From contig NZ_SPQT01000016.1 in assembly GCF_004571025.1 (NCBI RefSeq), positions 124,001 to 188,000 of the forward strand: DNA of 64,000 bases. Reading direction: 5' to 3'. The first letter of the stretch is position 1. Each line of letters starts with the position of its first letter. Source of the DNA: Bradyrhizobium niftali. Its GTDB lineage: Bacteria > Pseudomonadota > Alphaproteobacteria > Rhizobiales > Xanthobacteraceae. The position numbers were made by a program, and so were the translations under genes. Below, piece after piece: positions 43,078 through 54,116 of this stretch. The notes under the pieces were generated by a model, which had not been told where the DNA came from, made no database searches, and worked only from the letters and a program-made list of their open reading frames with translations.

Positions 43078-43369
43078 GGAGTTCTCCTGGCTAGTGCATC
43101 GCTCCGCCGTGGCCGGCGGGACGACGCGCGAAGCACGCATAATTTAGGCTGGAGAAGGCCGTCTTGAAAGCCTCGTTCCTCAACTATTCCGCAGAACGCG
43201 GCGTGAAATCTTCGAAAGTCGCGGGATCGTTTCGCGCGCGGTCGGCGGCCCGGCGGCCCTTCGATCCGGCATCCGCCGCATGGCTGCTGTCCGGCGAGGT
43301 GCTAGGCGCCGTGCATTGAAGCTGCTAACGATTGCCGCTTCGTTTGACCAAGAGATCACGGACCGAAGC

Positions 43370-44788
43370 ATGGATAACCGCAGCGACATCTGGCGTGGCG
43401 TCGACACGATCAAGACGCGTTTCATCGACCTCAGCGACAAGGTCTGGGGCATGCCGGAGGTTTGTTACACCGAGGCGCGGTCGGCCGCCGAGCATCTCGC
43501 CGAGTTGCGCCATCAGGGCTTCCGTATCACCGAGAACGTCGCCGGCATCCCGACCGCGCTGATCGGCGAATGGGGCGAGGGCGGACCGCTCATCGCCTTC
43601 ATGGGGGAATATGACGCGCTGCCGGGCCTCAGCCAGGAGGCAGGCGTTGCGGAACACCGTCCCGTCGAGACCGGCGGCCACGGCCATGGCTGCGGTCACA
43701 ATCTGCTCGGTTCCGCGGCGCTGCTGGCCGCGACCGCGGTGAAGGACTGGCTCGCCGAGAACAAGGTGCCGGGCCGCGTGCGCTACTACGGCTGCCCGGC
43801 TGAGGAAGGCGGCGCGGCAAAGGCGTTCATGGTGCGCTCCGGTGCGTTCGAAGACACCGACATCGCCATCACCTGGCATCCGCACAGCTTCTGGGAAGTG
43901 GCGGTGACGCCGTCGCTCGCCAATACGCGGGCCGACTTCATCTTCACCGGCCGCACCTCGCACGCCGCGGCCTCGCCGCATCTCGGCCGTTCCGCGCTCG
44001 ATGCGGTGGAGCTGATGAATGTCGGCGTGAACTACATGCGCGAGCACATGCCGAGCGACGCGCGGGTGCATTACGCGCTGCTCGACACGGGCGGCATTGC
44101 GCCCAACGTGGTGCAGGCGCATGCGCGTGTGCGCTACTCGATCCGCGCCCGCGACCTGCCCGGAATGAACGAGCTGGTCGGACGCGTCAGCAAGATCGCA
44201 GAGGGCGCGGCGCTGATGACCGAGACCAAGGTCGAGATGAAGATCATCTCCGCGGTCTCCAACATCCTGCCGAATACGCCGCTGGAGCAGGCGCTGCATC
44301 GGGTCATGGAAGAGCTCGGACCGCCGCATTTCGACGACGCGGACAAGGGATTTGCCACCCAGATCCGATCGACGCTGAGCGACAAGGACATCGCCTCGGT
44401 CTACTACGCGATCGGGATGGAGCCGACCGATCGGCCGCTGGCCGACTTCCTGGTGCCGCTCGATGCCAAGCGCAATCCGCTGGTCGGCTCGACCGACGTC
44501 GGCGATGTGAGCTGGGTGGTGCCGACGGTGCAGGTTCACGCACCAACGGTTGCAATCGGCACGCCGTTCCACACCTGGCAGGTGGTGGCGCAGGGCAAGA
44601 GCCCGCACGCCCATAAGGCCATGGTGCAGGCGGCCAAGGCGATGGCGGGTATCGGCATCAAGGCGCTCACGGAACCGGAGCTGATCAAGGCCGCGAAAGC
44701 CGACCTTGCGAGGCGAACGGCCAAGACACCTTATGTCTGTCCGCTGCCGGACCACGTCGCGCCACCGCTGACTATGTCCGTGGTGTAG
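43370..44788 (+). CDS. M20 family metallo-amidohydrolase (AbgB-like)
   Basis: Cytoplasmic zinc amidohydrolase of 472 residues. Metal ligands are in GGHGHGCGHNLLG (near 103), CPAEEGGAA (near 145), ITWHPH and the dimerisation domain GRTSHAAASPHLG; a late histidine is in VQVHAPTVAIGTPFHTW. Length and pattern are close to the AbgB subunit of p-aminobenzoyl-glutamate hydrolase; N-acyl amino acids or peptides are also possible. ATG 43370 is chosen at the beginning of the domain. A complete peptide ABC transporter starts 262 bases downstream on the same strand, so uptake and hydrolysis are probably linked. Confidence 0.88.
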   Translation: MDNRSDIWRGVDTIKTRFIDLSDKVWGMPEVCYTEARSAAEHLAELRHQGFRITENVAGIPTALIGEWGEGGPLIAFMGEYDALPGLSQEAGVAEHRPVETGGHGHGCGHNLLGSAALLAATAVKDWLAENKVPGRVRYYGCPAEEGGAAKAFMVRSGAFEDTDIAITWHPHSFWEVAVTPSLANTRADFIFTGRTSHAAASPHLGRSALDAVELMNVGVNYMREHMPSDARVHYALLDTGGIAPNVVQAHARVRYSIRARDLPGMNELVGRVSKIAEGAALMTETKVEMKIISAVSNILPNTPLEQALHRVMEELGPPHFDDADKGFATQIRSTLSDKDIASVYYAIGMEPTDRPLADFLVPLDAKRNPLVGSTDVGDVSWVVPTVQVHAPTVAIGTPFHTWQVVAQGKSPHAHKAMVQAAKAMAGIGIKALTEPELIKAAKADLARRTAKTPYVCPLPDHVAPPLTMSVV

Positions 44789-45050
44789 AATTTCGTCTCG
44801 ATACTTCGTCTGATCCGGCGAACAAATTTTCCGCAGTGCAACGTGGATTTCGGCGTGTTTTGACGCCGGATTGCCGAACGCTTGGGCTGCAGAACGCAGT
44901 TTTGCCCAACGGACAGCCAGAACACCGTTTGCATACACACGGTCGCAGTTGACGGGCGGCCTATTCAGTGTGCCATCTACGGCCAGACAAAACCCGGCGG
45001 TCGCATCGCGGCCGCCTGCATCCATTCGGGAACCAGACGGGGGACAAACC

Positions 45051-46841
45051 ATGCTGGATAAAGAACTGCGTTCGATGATCGGCCAAGTGAAGGACGGACG
45101 GATGGATCGCCGTGCCTTCATCCAGCGTCTCGCCGCTGTCGGTCTGACTGCCCCGCTGGCCAACCAGATCCTCGCGCTGGGCGGCGTCGCCATGGCGGAA
45201 GGCGTTTCAACCTACAAGCCGACCAAGCGCGGCGGCGGCGGTGCGCTGAAGCTGTTGTGGTGGCAGGGGCCGACCCTGCTCAACCCGCATTTCGCCACCG
45301 GCACCAAGGACCAGGACGGTTCGCGCCTGTTCTACGAGCCGCTTGCCTGTTGGGATCCGGACGGCAACATGAAGCTGGTTCTGGCCGCGGAAATCCCGTC
45401 GATCCAGAACGGCGGCCTCGCCGCCGACGGCAAGTCGGTGACCTGGAAGCTCAAGCCCGGCGTCAAATGGCATGACGGCAAGCCGTTCACAGCCGACGAC
45501 GTCGTGTTCAACTGGGAATATTCCAAGGATCCCGCGACATCCGCGGTCACGATTGCGACCTATCGCGACATCGTCGTCGAGAAGGTGGATGACCTCACCG
45601 TCCGCATCCTCTTCAACAAGCCGACGCCGTTCTGGGCCGACGCTTTCGTCGGGGCTCCGAACTCCATCATCCCCAAGCATCTGTTCGCGGATTACAAAGG
45701 CGCCAAGTCCCGCGAGGCGCCGAACAACCTCTCGCCGGTCGGCACCGGCCCGTACAAGTTCCTCGAGTTCAAGCCGGGCGATATCGTCCGTGGCGAGCTC
45801 AATCCCGACTATCACATGCCGAACCGCCCGTATTTCGACACGCTCGAAATGAAGGGCGGCGGCGATGCCGTCTCGGCGGCGCGCGCGGTGATCCAGACCG
45901 GCGAATACGATTTCGGCTATAACATCCAGGTGGAAGACGACGTGCTGCTGCGCCTGGAGAAGGGCGGCAAGGGCAAGGCCATCTACGCCGTGGGCGGAGA
46001 TACCGAGTTCATCGCGCTGAACTTCACCGACCCGAACACCGAGGTCGACGGCGAGCGCTCTTCGATGAAGACGAAGCACCCGCTGTTCTCCGATCCCGCC
46101 GTGCGCAAGGCGCTGGCGCTGCTGGTCGATCGTGAAGCGGTGAAGAAGGTGATCTACGGCCGCGCAGGCCGCACCACGGCGAACTTCCTCAACGGCCCCG
46201 AAAAGTTCGTCTCCAAGAACACCAGCTGGGAATTCAGCATCGAGAAGGCGTCGAAGATGCTGGACGACGCCGGCTGGAAACCGGGTGCGGACGGCATCCG
46301 CGAGAAGGACGGCAAGAAGCTGAAGCTTCTGTACCAGACCTCGATCAACGGCCCGCGCCAGAAGACCCAGGCCATCGTCAAGCAGGCCTGCCAGAAGGCG
46401 GGCATCGACGTCGAGCTGAAATCGGTCGTCGCCTCGGTGTTCTTCTCCTCCGACGCCGGCAATCCCGACATCTACCCGAAGTTCTATGCCGACATGGAGA
46501 TGTTCCAGATCCCGATGAGCCAGCCGGATCCGTCCCAGCACATGCGGCGCTATATGTCGGCCAACGTGGCGACCAAGGAGAACAAGTGGCAGGGACAGAA
46601 TTTCCCGCGCTACGTCAACAAGGAGTATGACGAGGCGATCCTGGCCGCGGAAGGCGAGATGGACCCCGTCAAGCGCGCGGCGTTCTACATCAAGGCCAAC
46701 GACATCCTGATCGCAGACACCGTCTTCATCCCGGTGCAGCATCGCCTCAAGGTGGAGGCCGCTGCCAACAACCTGGTTTGCGTGATCAGCGGCTGGGCGA
46801 ACGAGACCGACAACCTGTTCGACTGGTACCGGGAGGCATGA
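45051..46841 (+). CDS. Peptide ABC transporter, periplasmic binding protein (SBP family 5)
   Basis: Exported protein of 596 residues. The signal is of Tat type: MDRRAFIQRLAAVGLTAPLA near 18. The family 5 core is seen in VTWKLKPGVKWHDGKPFTADDVVFNWEY, NNLSPVGTGPYKF and PAVRKALALLVDREAV. It binds peptides or similar molecules in the periplasm for the two permeases and two ATPases that follow. ATG 45051 is preceded by GGGGGAC. It is longer than typical DppA (about 530), mainly because of the N-terminal extension. Confidence 0.93.
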   Translation: MLDKELRSMIGQVKDGRMDRRAFIQRLAAVGLTAPLANQILALGGVAMAEGVSTYKPTKRGGGGALKLLWWQGPTLLNPHFATGTKDQDGSRLFYEPLACWDPDGNMKLVLAAEIPSIQNGGLAADGKSVTWKLKPGVKWHDGKPFTADDVVFNWEYSKDPATSAVTIATYRDIVVEKVDDLTVRILFNKPTPFWADAFVGAPNSIIPKHLFADYKGAKSREAPNNLSPVGTGPYKFLEFKPGDIVRGELNPDYHMPNRPYFDTLEMKGGGDAVSAARAVIQTGEYDFGYNIQVEDDVLLRLEKGGKGKAIYAVGGDTEFIALNFTDPNTEVDGERSSMKTKHPLFSDPAVRKALALLVDREAVKKVIYGRAGRTTANFLNGPEKFVSKNTSWEFSIEKASKMLDDAGWKPGADGIREKDGKKLKLLYQTSINGPRQKTQAIVKQACQKAGIDVELKSVVASVFFSSDAGNPDIYPKFYADMEMFQIPMSQPDPSQHMRRYMSANVATKENKWQGQNFPRYVNKEYDEAILAAEGEMDPVKRAAFYIKANDILIADTVFIPVQHRLKVEAAANNLVCVISGWANETDNLFDWYREA

Positions 46842-46870
46842 TCGCGCAGGCCTAGGCGGGGTCTTTCCCT

Positions 46871-47830
46871 ATGAGTCAATATGTCCTGCGTCGCCTGCTG
46901 ATCGCCATTCCGAGCCTGCTCGGCATTTCGCTCGTGCTGTTCGTCGTGCTGGCGCTCGCCCCCGGCGATCCGTTCTCGGAACTGGCGACCAATCCGAACG
47001 TACCGCCCGAAGTCGCTGCCGCGCTTCGGGCGAAGTTCGGCCTCGACGATCCGATCTATCTGCGCTACCTGCACTGGCTCTCCGCCATGGCGCATGGCGA
47101 TTGGGGCTTTTCCTTCGTCAGCCGGATGAACGTCGATGCGCTCATCCTACAGCGCCTGCCGGCGACGCTCTATGTGATCGGCTCGGCGCAGATCCTGGCG
47201 CTCCTGATCGCGATTCCGGTCGGCGTCTACGCGGCGACCAAGCCGTATTCGCTGTTTGACCAGATCGCCAACGTACTGGCCTTCGTCGGTTTCTCGCTGC
47301 CCACCTTCTTCACCGGCATCCTGTTCATCCTGATCTTCTCGGTCACGCTGGACTGGCTGCCCTTCGTCTATTCCAGCGACATCAAGGCCACCGGCATCCG
47401 CTGGGTGCTGGAGATGATCCGGCAGGCGATCATGCCGGTGGCGGTGCTCGGCCTGTTCCAGGCGGCGTCGATGACGCGCTTCGTGCGCTCGGCGATGCTG
47501 GACGTGATCCGGCTCGACTACGTCACCACGGCGCGCGCCAAGGGACTCGGGCAGGCCAAGGTCATCGTCAAGCATGTGATGCGCAATGCGATGATCCCGG
47601 TCGTCACGCTGATCGCGCTCCAGATGCCGGCGGTGTTCGGCGGCGCCATCGTCACCGAGCAGATCTTCCGCATCCCCGGCATCGGCTCGCTGCTGATCTC
47701 CTCCATCCTTTCCAACGACACGCCGGTGGTGATGGCCGTCACCTTCGTCTTCGCGTGCCTTGTGGTCCTGTTCAATCTCATCGCGGACGTCCTGTATGGC
47801 TGGCTTGACCCTCGCATCTCCCTCCGCTGA
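46871..47830 (+). CDS. Peptide ABC transporter permease, DppB type
   Basis: Inner-membrane protein of 319 residues with six spans. It begins YVLRRLLIAIPSLLGISLVLFVVLALAPGDP, typical of DppB/OppB. The EAA loop that touches the ATPase is DYVTTARAKGLGQAKVIVKHVMRNAMIPVVT near 215, and the end is FNLIADVLYGWLDPRI. It starts 30 bases after the binding-protein gene. The next permease gene overlaps its last 35 bases. Confidence 0.95.
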   Translation: MSQYVLRRLLIAIPSLLGISLVLFVVLALAPGDPFSELATNPNVPPEVAAALRAKFGLDDPIYLRYLHWLSAMAHGDWGFSFVSRMNVDALILQRLPATLYVIGSAQILALLIAIPVGVYAATKPYSLFDQIANVLAFVGFSLPTFFTGILFILIFSVTLDWLPFVYSSDIKATGIRWVLEMIRQAIMPVAVLGLFQAASMTRFVRSAMLDVIRLDYVTTARAKGLGQAKVIVKHVMRNAMIPVVTLIALQMPAVFGGAIVTEQIFRIPGIGSLLISSILSNDTPVVMAVTFVFACLVVLFNLIADVLYGWLDPRISLR

Positions 47831-48712
47831 GCGGCGCGTCTACTCGCCCTGGCGCGAGACGTGGCGGCGCTATAGCCGCCACAAGCTTGCCGTGGTCAGT
47901 GCGTTCCTGCTCCTCATTCTGGTGCTGGCGGTGGTCGCCGGCCCCTTCGTCTGGCGGGTCAAGATCGACGACATCGACATCGTGGCGGGCATGCAGGGGC
48001 CCTCGCTCGCCCATCCCTTCGGCACCGACGATCTCGGGCAGGACATCCTCGCCCGCATGATCTACGGCGGGCGCATCTCGCTCGCGGTCGGCCTTGCCGC
48101 GATGCTGGTCTCGGTGTTCGTCGGTACGCTGATCGGTGCGCTTGCCGGCATGTCGCGCGGTGCGCTCGGTCACGGGCTGATGTGGCTCACCGATCTCTTC
48201 CTGTCGCTGCCGCAGCTGCCGCTGCTGCTGCTGCTGATCTATCTGTTCCGTGACGGGCTCAAGGCCGCGTTCGGACCCGAGGGCGGCATCTTCATCCTGA
48301 TCGTGCTCGTGATCGGGGGCCTGCGCTGGATGCCGGTCGCCCGCCTCGTGCGCGCGCAGTTCCTGTCGATCCGCGAAAAGGAGTTCGTCGAAGCCGCGCG
48401 CGCGCTCGGCGCCAGCCCGGTGCGGCAGGTGGTGCGCCACATCCTGCCCAATGCGCTCGGTCCGGTGATTATCGCCGGCACCATCGACGTCGCCGCCGCC
48501 ATCATCGCGGAATCGACGCTGTCCTTCCTCGGCCTCGGCTTTCCGCCGGATACCCCGACCTGGGGGCGGCTGTTGTACGACGCCAAGGACTTCCTCGACA
48601 TCGGCCCGCACTGGGCACTGTTTCCGGGCGGCGCGATCTTCATCGCGGTGGTCGCAATCAACTTCATCGGCGACGGCCTGCGTGACGCGCTCGATGCGCG
48701 ACGGGTGATCTG

Positions 48713-48713
<1 letters not shown>
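47796..48713 (+). CDS. Peptide ABC transporter permease, DppC type
   Basis: Inner-membrane protein of 305 residues with six spans. The N-terminal cytosolic segment WRETWRRYSRHKLAVVSAFLLLIL and the signature HPFGTDDLGQDILARMIYGGRISLAVGL are typical. The EAA loop is EFVEAARALGASPVRQVVRHILPNAL. ATG 47796 lies inside the dppB-type gene (35-base overlap); this start gives the normal N-terminus, and no later start would keep the first span. Its stop overlaps the next start (TGATG). Confidence 0.94.
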
Positions 48714-49704
<991 letters not shown>

Positions 49705-49708
<4 letters not shown>

Positions 49709-50673
49709 GCGAACCCTTGCTCCGCGTCAGCGGTCTGAAGAAGCATTTCCCCGTTTTTGGCGGCTTGCTGTCGCGCCAGGTCGCCAGCGTCTATGCGGTC
49801 GACGGCGTGTCGTTCTCGGTCAATCGCGGCGAGACGCTCGGTCTCGTCGGTGAATCCGGCTGCGGCAAGTCGACGACGGGGCGCTGCGTGCTGCGCCTGA
49901 TCGAGCCGACCGACGGCGAGGTCGTGTTCGACGGTCAGGACGTGCGCCAGCTCGGCGGCAACGATCTGCGCGCGATGCGGCGGAACATGCAGCTCGTGTT
50001 CCAGGATCCGTTTGCCTCGCTCAATCCGCGCATGACGGTGGGTGCGATTCTCGGCGAGGCGCTCATCATCCATAAGCTCGGCTCATCGGCCAAAGAGCGG
50101 GAGGAGCGCGTCGCGAGCCTGCTGGTCAAGGTCGGGCTCAAGGCCGAGCACATGCGCCGCTACCCGCACGAATTCTCCGGCGGCCAGCGTCAGCGCATCG
50201 TGATCGCGCGCGCGCTCGCGGTCGAGCCGAAGCTGATCGTCTGCGACGAGCCGGTCTCCGCGCTTGACGTGTCGATCCAGGCCCAGGTCATCAATCTGCT
50301 GGAAGATCTCCAGGCCGAGCTGAACCTCACTTATCTCTTCGTCGCGCATGACCTCTCGGTGGTCGAGCACATCTCCGACCGCGTAGCGGTGATGTATCTC
50401 GGCCGCATCGTCGAGCTGGCGAAAGCCAGCGACCTCTACCGCAACCCGCAGCATCCCTACACCAGGGCGCTGTTGTCAGCGGTGCCGGTGCCCGATCCCA
50501 AGCTCAAGCGTGAGCGCATCCGCCTCAAGGGCGACGTGCCGAGCCCGATGAAGCCGCCGTCAGGCTGCCACTTCCACACCCGTTGTCCGATCGCCCAGCC
50601 GCGCTGCGCGGAAAGCGCGCCTGAGCTGAAGGAGGGGGCGGGCGGCCATTTCGTGGCGTGCCATCTGGCCTGA
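49705..50673 (+). CDS. Peptide ABC transporter ATP-binding protein, DppF type
   Basis: Second ATPase, 322 residues. Walker A is [10 protein letters not shown], the signature [16 protein letters not shown], Walker [15 protein letters not shown] and the switch [13 protein letters not shown]. The C-terminal extension [18 protein letters not shown] is present. It forms a heterodimer with the DppD-type protein to power peptide import. ATG 49705 overlaps the previous stop by four bases. It is the last gene of the five-gene unit; the next gene is convergent. Confidence 0.95.
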
Positions 50674-50697
50674 CGCCGGGCAAAGCAGGACGCGTAT

Positions 50698-51321
50698 TCA
50701 TTCGCCCTGAAGCAGGCCGTACGCCGAAAGGGCCTGCCTGAAAGCCTGCACCGACGTGTGGTGATGCGCGAACAGGCCCGCCTCGCGCGCGCCGGCAACA
50801 TTGGCCGGGAGATCGTCGACGAACAGCGCGGTCTCCGGCATCACGCCGAGCTCGGTCAGGCAGAGGCGATAGCAGCGCGGGTCCGGCTTTGCCGTCTTGA
50901 ACTGGGCCGAGGTGTAGATCCGGGAGCCGAACAGCGGCAGCAAGTCCGGCAGCAGCGTGTCGATGTGATCGGCGACGAGCGTGGTGTTGTTGGTCAGGAC
51001 GGCAATATCGACGGTTTCGCGCAGACGTCGGGCAATCTCCAGCATCGCGCGATCGGCCTGCATTGAACGGCGCCGCGCCTCCACCCACTCGTCGAGCGAC
51101 AGCGGGTAGCCCATGCGCTCGCCGAAGCCTCGCAGATAATCCCCGGCATCGAGAGCGCCGGAATCGCCGAGCGATTCGAAGCCGCTGTCCCAGATCGCGT
51201 TGTGGACGAACTCGCTGGTCGATCCCGCGAGCTCTGCCAGACACGCGACACGCTGTCCCCTGTCGTAGTTGCAGAGGACATTGTCCATGTCGAAGAGGAC
51301 GAGCTTGATCCCATCGGGCAC
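50698..51321 (-). CDS. HAD-IA family hydrolase
   Basis: Cytoplasmic phosphatase-like protein of 207 residues. HAD motif I is VLFDMDNVLCNYD (nucleophile and acid/base aspartates, residues 8-20), motif II is VLTNNTT near 112, motif III the lysine of TAKPDPRCY near 150, and motif IV FVDDLPANV near 172. A helical cap lies between I and II. The variant FDMDNVL resembles the YihX/alpha-D-glucose-1-phosphate phosphatase group, but the substrate cannot be assigned. GTG 51321 is used as start. Confidence 0.88.
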   Translation of the reverse strand: MPDGIKLVLFDMDNVLCNYDRGQRVACLAELAGSTSEFVHNAIWDSGFESLGDSGALDAGDYLRGFGERMGYPLSLDEWVEARRRSMQADRAMLEIARRLRETVDIAVLTNNTTLVADHIDTLLPDLLPLFGSRIYTSAQFKTAKPDPRCYRLCLTELGVMPETALFVDDLPANVAGAREAGLFAHHHTSVQAFRQALSAYGLLQGE

Positions 51322-51523
51322 AGCAACACTCTCGGATCGGCCGAACCTCCGGCCGTGATCGCAGTCATATCCCGCCCGAACGCGGGCGACAAATCCGGGA
51401 AAGGGCCGATCGCCGCGATGCTGCCTGGTCGGCGGCGGCGCGTTTCGAAGGCGAGTTCTCGAACGTCACCCGCGGCTATGCTCGGGGCAAGCGTTCGCTA
51501 CGCCTGGGCGGTTGGCGATTGCG

Positions 51524-53428
51524 TCACGCGCTCTTCGCGGGCCAGGGCACGACCTGTCCCGATGCGATCAGCCGGTCGCGGCCGCTGTCCTTGGCGGCAT
51601 AGAGCGCGCGGTCGGCGGCCGCCACGAGCGCGCTGGAGTCGGTCGTGGTCTCGGATGGAAACCCCGTCGCGGCGCCCACGCTCACCGTGACGAGCCGTGA
51701 GGGCGGATTCTGCGCGTGCAGCATGGCGAGGTCGCGCAACGCGCCGCGAATCTCCTCGCCGACCCTGGCGCAGCCGTCTGCATCGGTGTTCGGCAGCAGC
51801 ACGGCGAACTCCTCGCCGCCGTAGCGCGCCGCGAGGTCGGCCGGCCGCCGGGGATGAGCGGACAGGATCCGCCCCAGCGCGCGCAGGCAGCCGTCGCCGG
51901 CCAAATGCCCGTAATGGTCGTTGAACGCCTTGAAATGATCGACGTCGATCAGCAGGAGCGAGAGTGGGGTGCCGTCGCGGCGGGCGCGGGCCCATTCGTC
52001 CGCGAGGCGCTCATCGAATGCGCGCCGGTTGGCGAGCCCGGTGAGGCCGTCGGTCGCCGCGAGCGAGGCGAGCTTGTCCTGCAAGTCCTTCTGCTCGGTC
52101 ATGTCGCGCACCACCGCGACGACGCCGTCGATCTCGCCGCTGTCGGACGCCCGGGTCACGTGCAGGGCCGACTCGGCCCAGATCTCGCCCTTGTCGCGAT
52201 GGCGCTGCCGGTAGACGAACCTTGCCTCCTCCGCCTCGCCGTTCTTCAGCGCGGCAATCGCCTGCTCGACCCGTTCCATGTCGTCCGCGTGAACCCCGGC
52301 TACGGCCGACGTCCCCAGTAGTTCGCTGGAAGACCAGCCGATGATGCGCGCGCATGACGGAGAAACGTAGATCAGCCGGTTGTCCAGTCCGATCCGGGTC
52401 ACCATGTCGCTGGATTGCTCGGCCAGCAGGCGGAAATGGGCTTCTTTGGCGATCAGAGCCTGTGCCATGCGCTGCCGCTGCAAGAGCTGGCGGACCAGGT
52501 AAAAGCCGATCGCCGCGATCAGCAGGACGAGGCCGAGGACTATGGTCATGCGTGCGACCGCCGCGCGGCGCCAAGGGGCCAGCACGTCGTCCTGCGACTT
52601 GCTCGCCAGCACCATCAGGGGATAGCGGCTGCTGCGCTGGTAGTAGCTGAGCCGCTGCACGTCATCCAGCGGCGACTTGAAATAGTAGACTGCCGCAGCC
52701 GGACGGGTTTTCCATTGCTTGAACAACGGCGCGTTGGACAGGTCGCGTCCGACGAAGGCGCCGCTCTCGTCGCGGCTGCGCGCCAGCATGATGCCGTCGT
52801 TGTTCAGCAGCGACGCCGAGCTGTGCGGACCGAGGTCGAAGCGCTCGTAGAACCTGACGAAATAGCTGACGTCGATCGTGAGCAGGGCAACGCCGGCGAA
52901 GCTGCCGTCGGGGTGGTTGATCCGGCGAGACGCGGTGATGATCCATTGGCCCCCGGAGCGGCTCTTGATGGGTCGTCCGATCAGCGTGCCCGGGTCCGGC
53001 GAGTCGCGATGGCGCTGGAAATATTCGCGGTCACTGTTGTTGAATTTGGAGAAGTCGACCTGCTCGGTCGTGGCAAGCCAGCGGCCGGTCTCGTCATAGA
53101 CGAAGATGCCGTGGATGCGGTCCGATGATTTGCGGGTCGGCAGATAGGTCTGGAGCTTTGCGATCGTGTCCGGACCCGTTCCGTCGAGCTCGAGCCGATG
53201 GACCAGTCCGACGAGGATGGTATCGACGAGCTCGAACGTGTCGTCGGCATGCTGGACCAGCGAATGCGCGAGGTTGGCCACGTCGATTTCGGCGGTTCTG
53301 AGCTCGGCATTGCGCGTTTCCCATTCGCGCCAGCCGCTCAAGCCCAGGATGGCGAAGCAGGTCAGCATGACGAAGCCCGCCGCCCAGAGCGGAAGACGCG
53401 TCTTTCCGAGGTCGCGGCCCGTACTCAT
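51524..53428 (-). CDS. Diguanylate cyclase with periplasmic dCache, PAS and GGDEF domains
   Basis: Membrane-bound c-di-GMP synthase of 634 residues. Span 1 is near 15-35. A dCache-type periplasmic sensor follows (about 45-285, GIFVYDETGRWLATTEQVDFSKFNNSDREYFQRHRD is its middle). Span 2 is near 295-315, and then a PAS/PAC unit (about 330-450: RLLAEQSSDMVTRIG). GGDEF is last (about 455-620): TDGLTGLANRRAFDERL and the active loop ARYGGEEFAVLL. No RxxD inhibitory site stands at the usual five residues before GGEEF. Start 53428 is chosen for its GGAG site at a spacing of eight bases. Confidence 0.93.
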   Translation of the reverse strand: MSTGRDLGKTRLPLWAAGFVMLTCFAILGLSGWREWETRNAELRTAEIDVANLAHSLVQHADDTFELVDTILVGLVHRLELDGTGPDTIAKLQTYLPTRKSSDRIHGIFVYDETGRWLATTEQVDFSKFNNSDREYFQRHRDSPDPGTLIGRPIKSRSGGQWIITASRRINHPDGSFAGVALLTIDVSYFVRFYERFDLGPHSSASLLNNDGIMLARSRDESGAFVGRDLSNAPLFKQWKTRPAAAVYYFKSPLDDVQRLSYYQRSSRYPLMVLASKSQDDVLAPWRRAAVARMTIVLGLVLLIAAIGFYLVRQLLQRQRMAQALIAKEAHFRLLAEQSSDMVTRIGLDNRLIYVSPSCARIIGWSSSELLGTSAVAGVHADDMERVEQAIAALKNGEAEEARFVYRQRHRDKGEIWAESALHVTRASDSGEIDGVVAVVRDMTEQKDLQDKLASLAATDGLTGLANRRAFDERLADEWARARRDGTPLSLLLIDVDHFKAFNDHYGHLAGDGCLRALGRILSAHPRRPADLAARYGGEEFAVLLPNTDADGCARVGEEIRGALRDLAMLHAQNPPSRLVTVSVGAATGFPSETTTDSSALVAAADRALYAAKDSGRDRLIASGQVVPWPAKSA

Positions 53429-53606
53429 CAGGCTTGCTCCATTTCGGTGCAAACCTCGCACTTTGGTCTTAACGGGCTGTTGCGTCATCCGCGCTGATTG
53501 TGTGAATCCTGTATCCGGCCGGAACCAGTCCTCGATGTTTCGACGGGTTATCGTCGGAGGATGTTAACCATGCTGACCTCACGTCGGATTGGCGTCCCCT
53601 GCCTCA

Positions 53607-53825
53607 CTATTCCAGTGTAAACCCGACCCGCAGCGTCACCTGATAGTGGCGCACGGCGTTGTTCTCGATGTGGCCGCGCGTCTGCACCACCTCGAACCAT
53701 TTCATCTCGCGGATGGTCTTGGCGGCGCGGCTGATCGCGTTCTTGATCGCATCCTCGATCGAAGTTTCGGATGATCCGACCAGTTCCAGGATCTTGTAGA
53801 CGTGATCCTTCTCGGCTGTGGGCAT
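53607..53825 (-). CDS. Dodecin (flavin-binding)
   Basis: Small cytoplasmic protein of 72 residues that assembles to a hollow dodecamer storing FMN or riboflavin. The entire family pattern is present: [38 protein letters not shown] (with the flavin-stacking tryptophan) and [16 protein letters not shown] 53825 gives the standard length. An exact sigma-EcfG promoter lies 73 bases upstream (53898-53922), consistent with general-stress control. Single gene. Confidence 0.94.
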   Translation of the reverse strand: MPTAEKDHVYKILELVGSSETSIEDAIKNAISRAAKTIREMKWFEVVQTRGHIENNAVRHYQVTLRVGFTLE

Positions 53826-53897
53826 GGCGCGTCTCCCCTTGTGCTGTGACGGGCCCGGATACGTCTGTCGCGATACATCCGGCCGGCCTCCACCTTG

Positions 53898-53922
53898 AAC
53901 GGATCCGGGCGCCCCGGGTTCC
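53898..53922 (-). promoter_or_regulatory. Sigma-EcfG (general stress) promoter of dodecin, exact match
   Basis: On the minus strand GGAAC (53922-53918), 16 bases, CGTT (53901-53898), matching GGAAC-N16/17-CGTT. Confidence 0.7.
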
Positions 53923-54116
53923 GTCCCCGGCGATCGGCCGCGCCACAAGCCGACCGCGGTCCATGGCGGTGTCCAGTTTGTGCAAGTGCACGAAAATATG
54001 GGTCGCGCGTTCGGCCGGTGCCCCCAAATTCGTCCGCGGCCGCCTGGCCGCTCTTGCTCGCTCCAATGCGGGCGCGTTAGCCTCGGTCCGTTTCCTTATA
54101 CCTTCGATGTGCAGCG

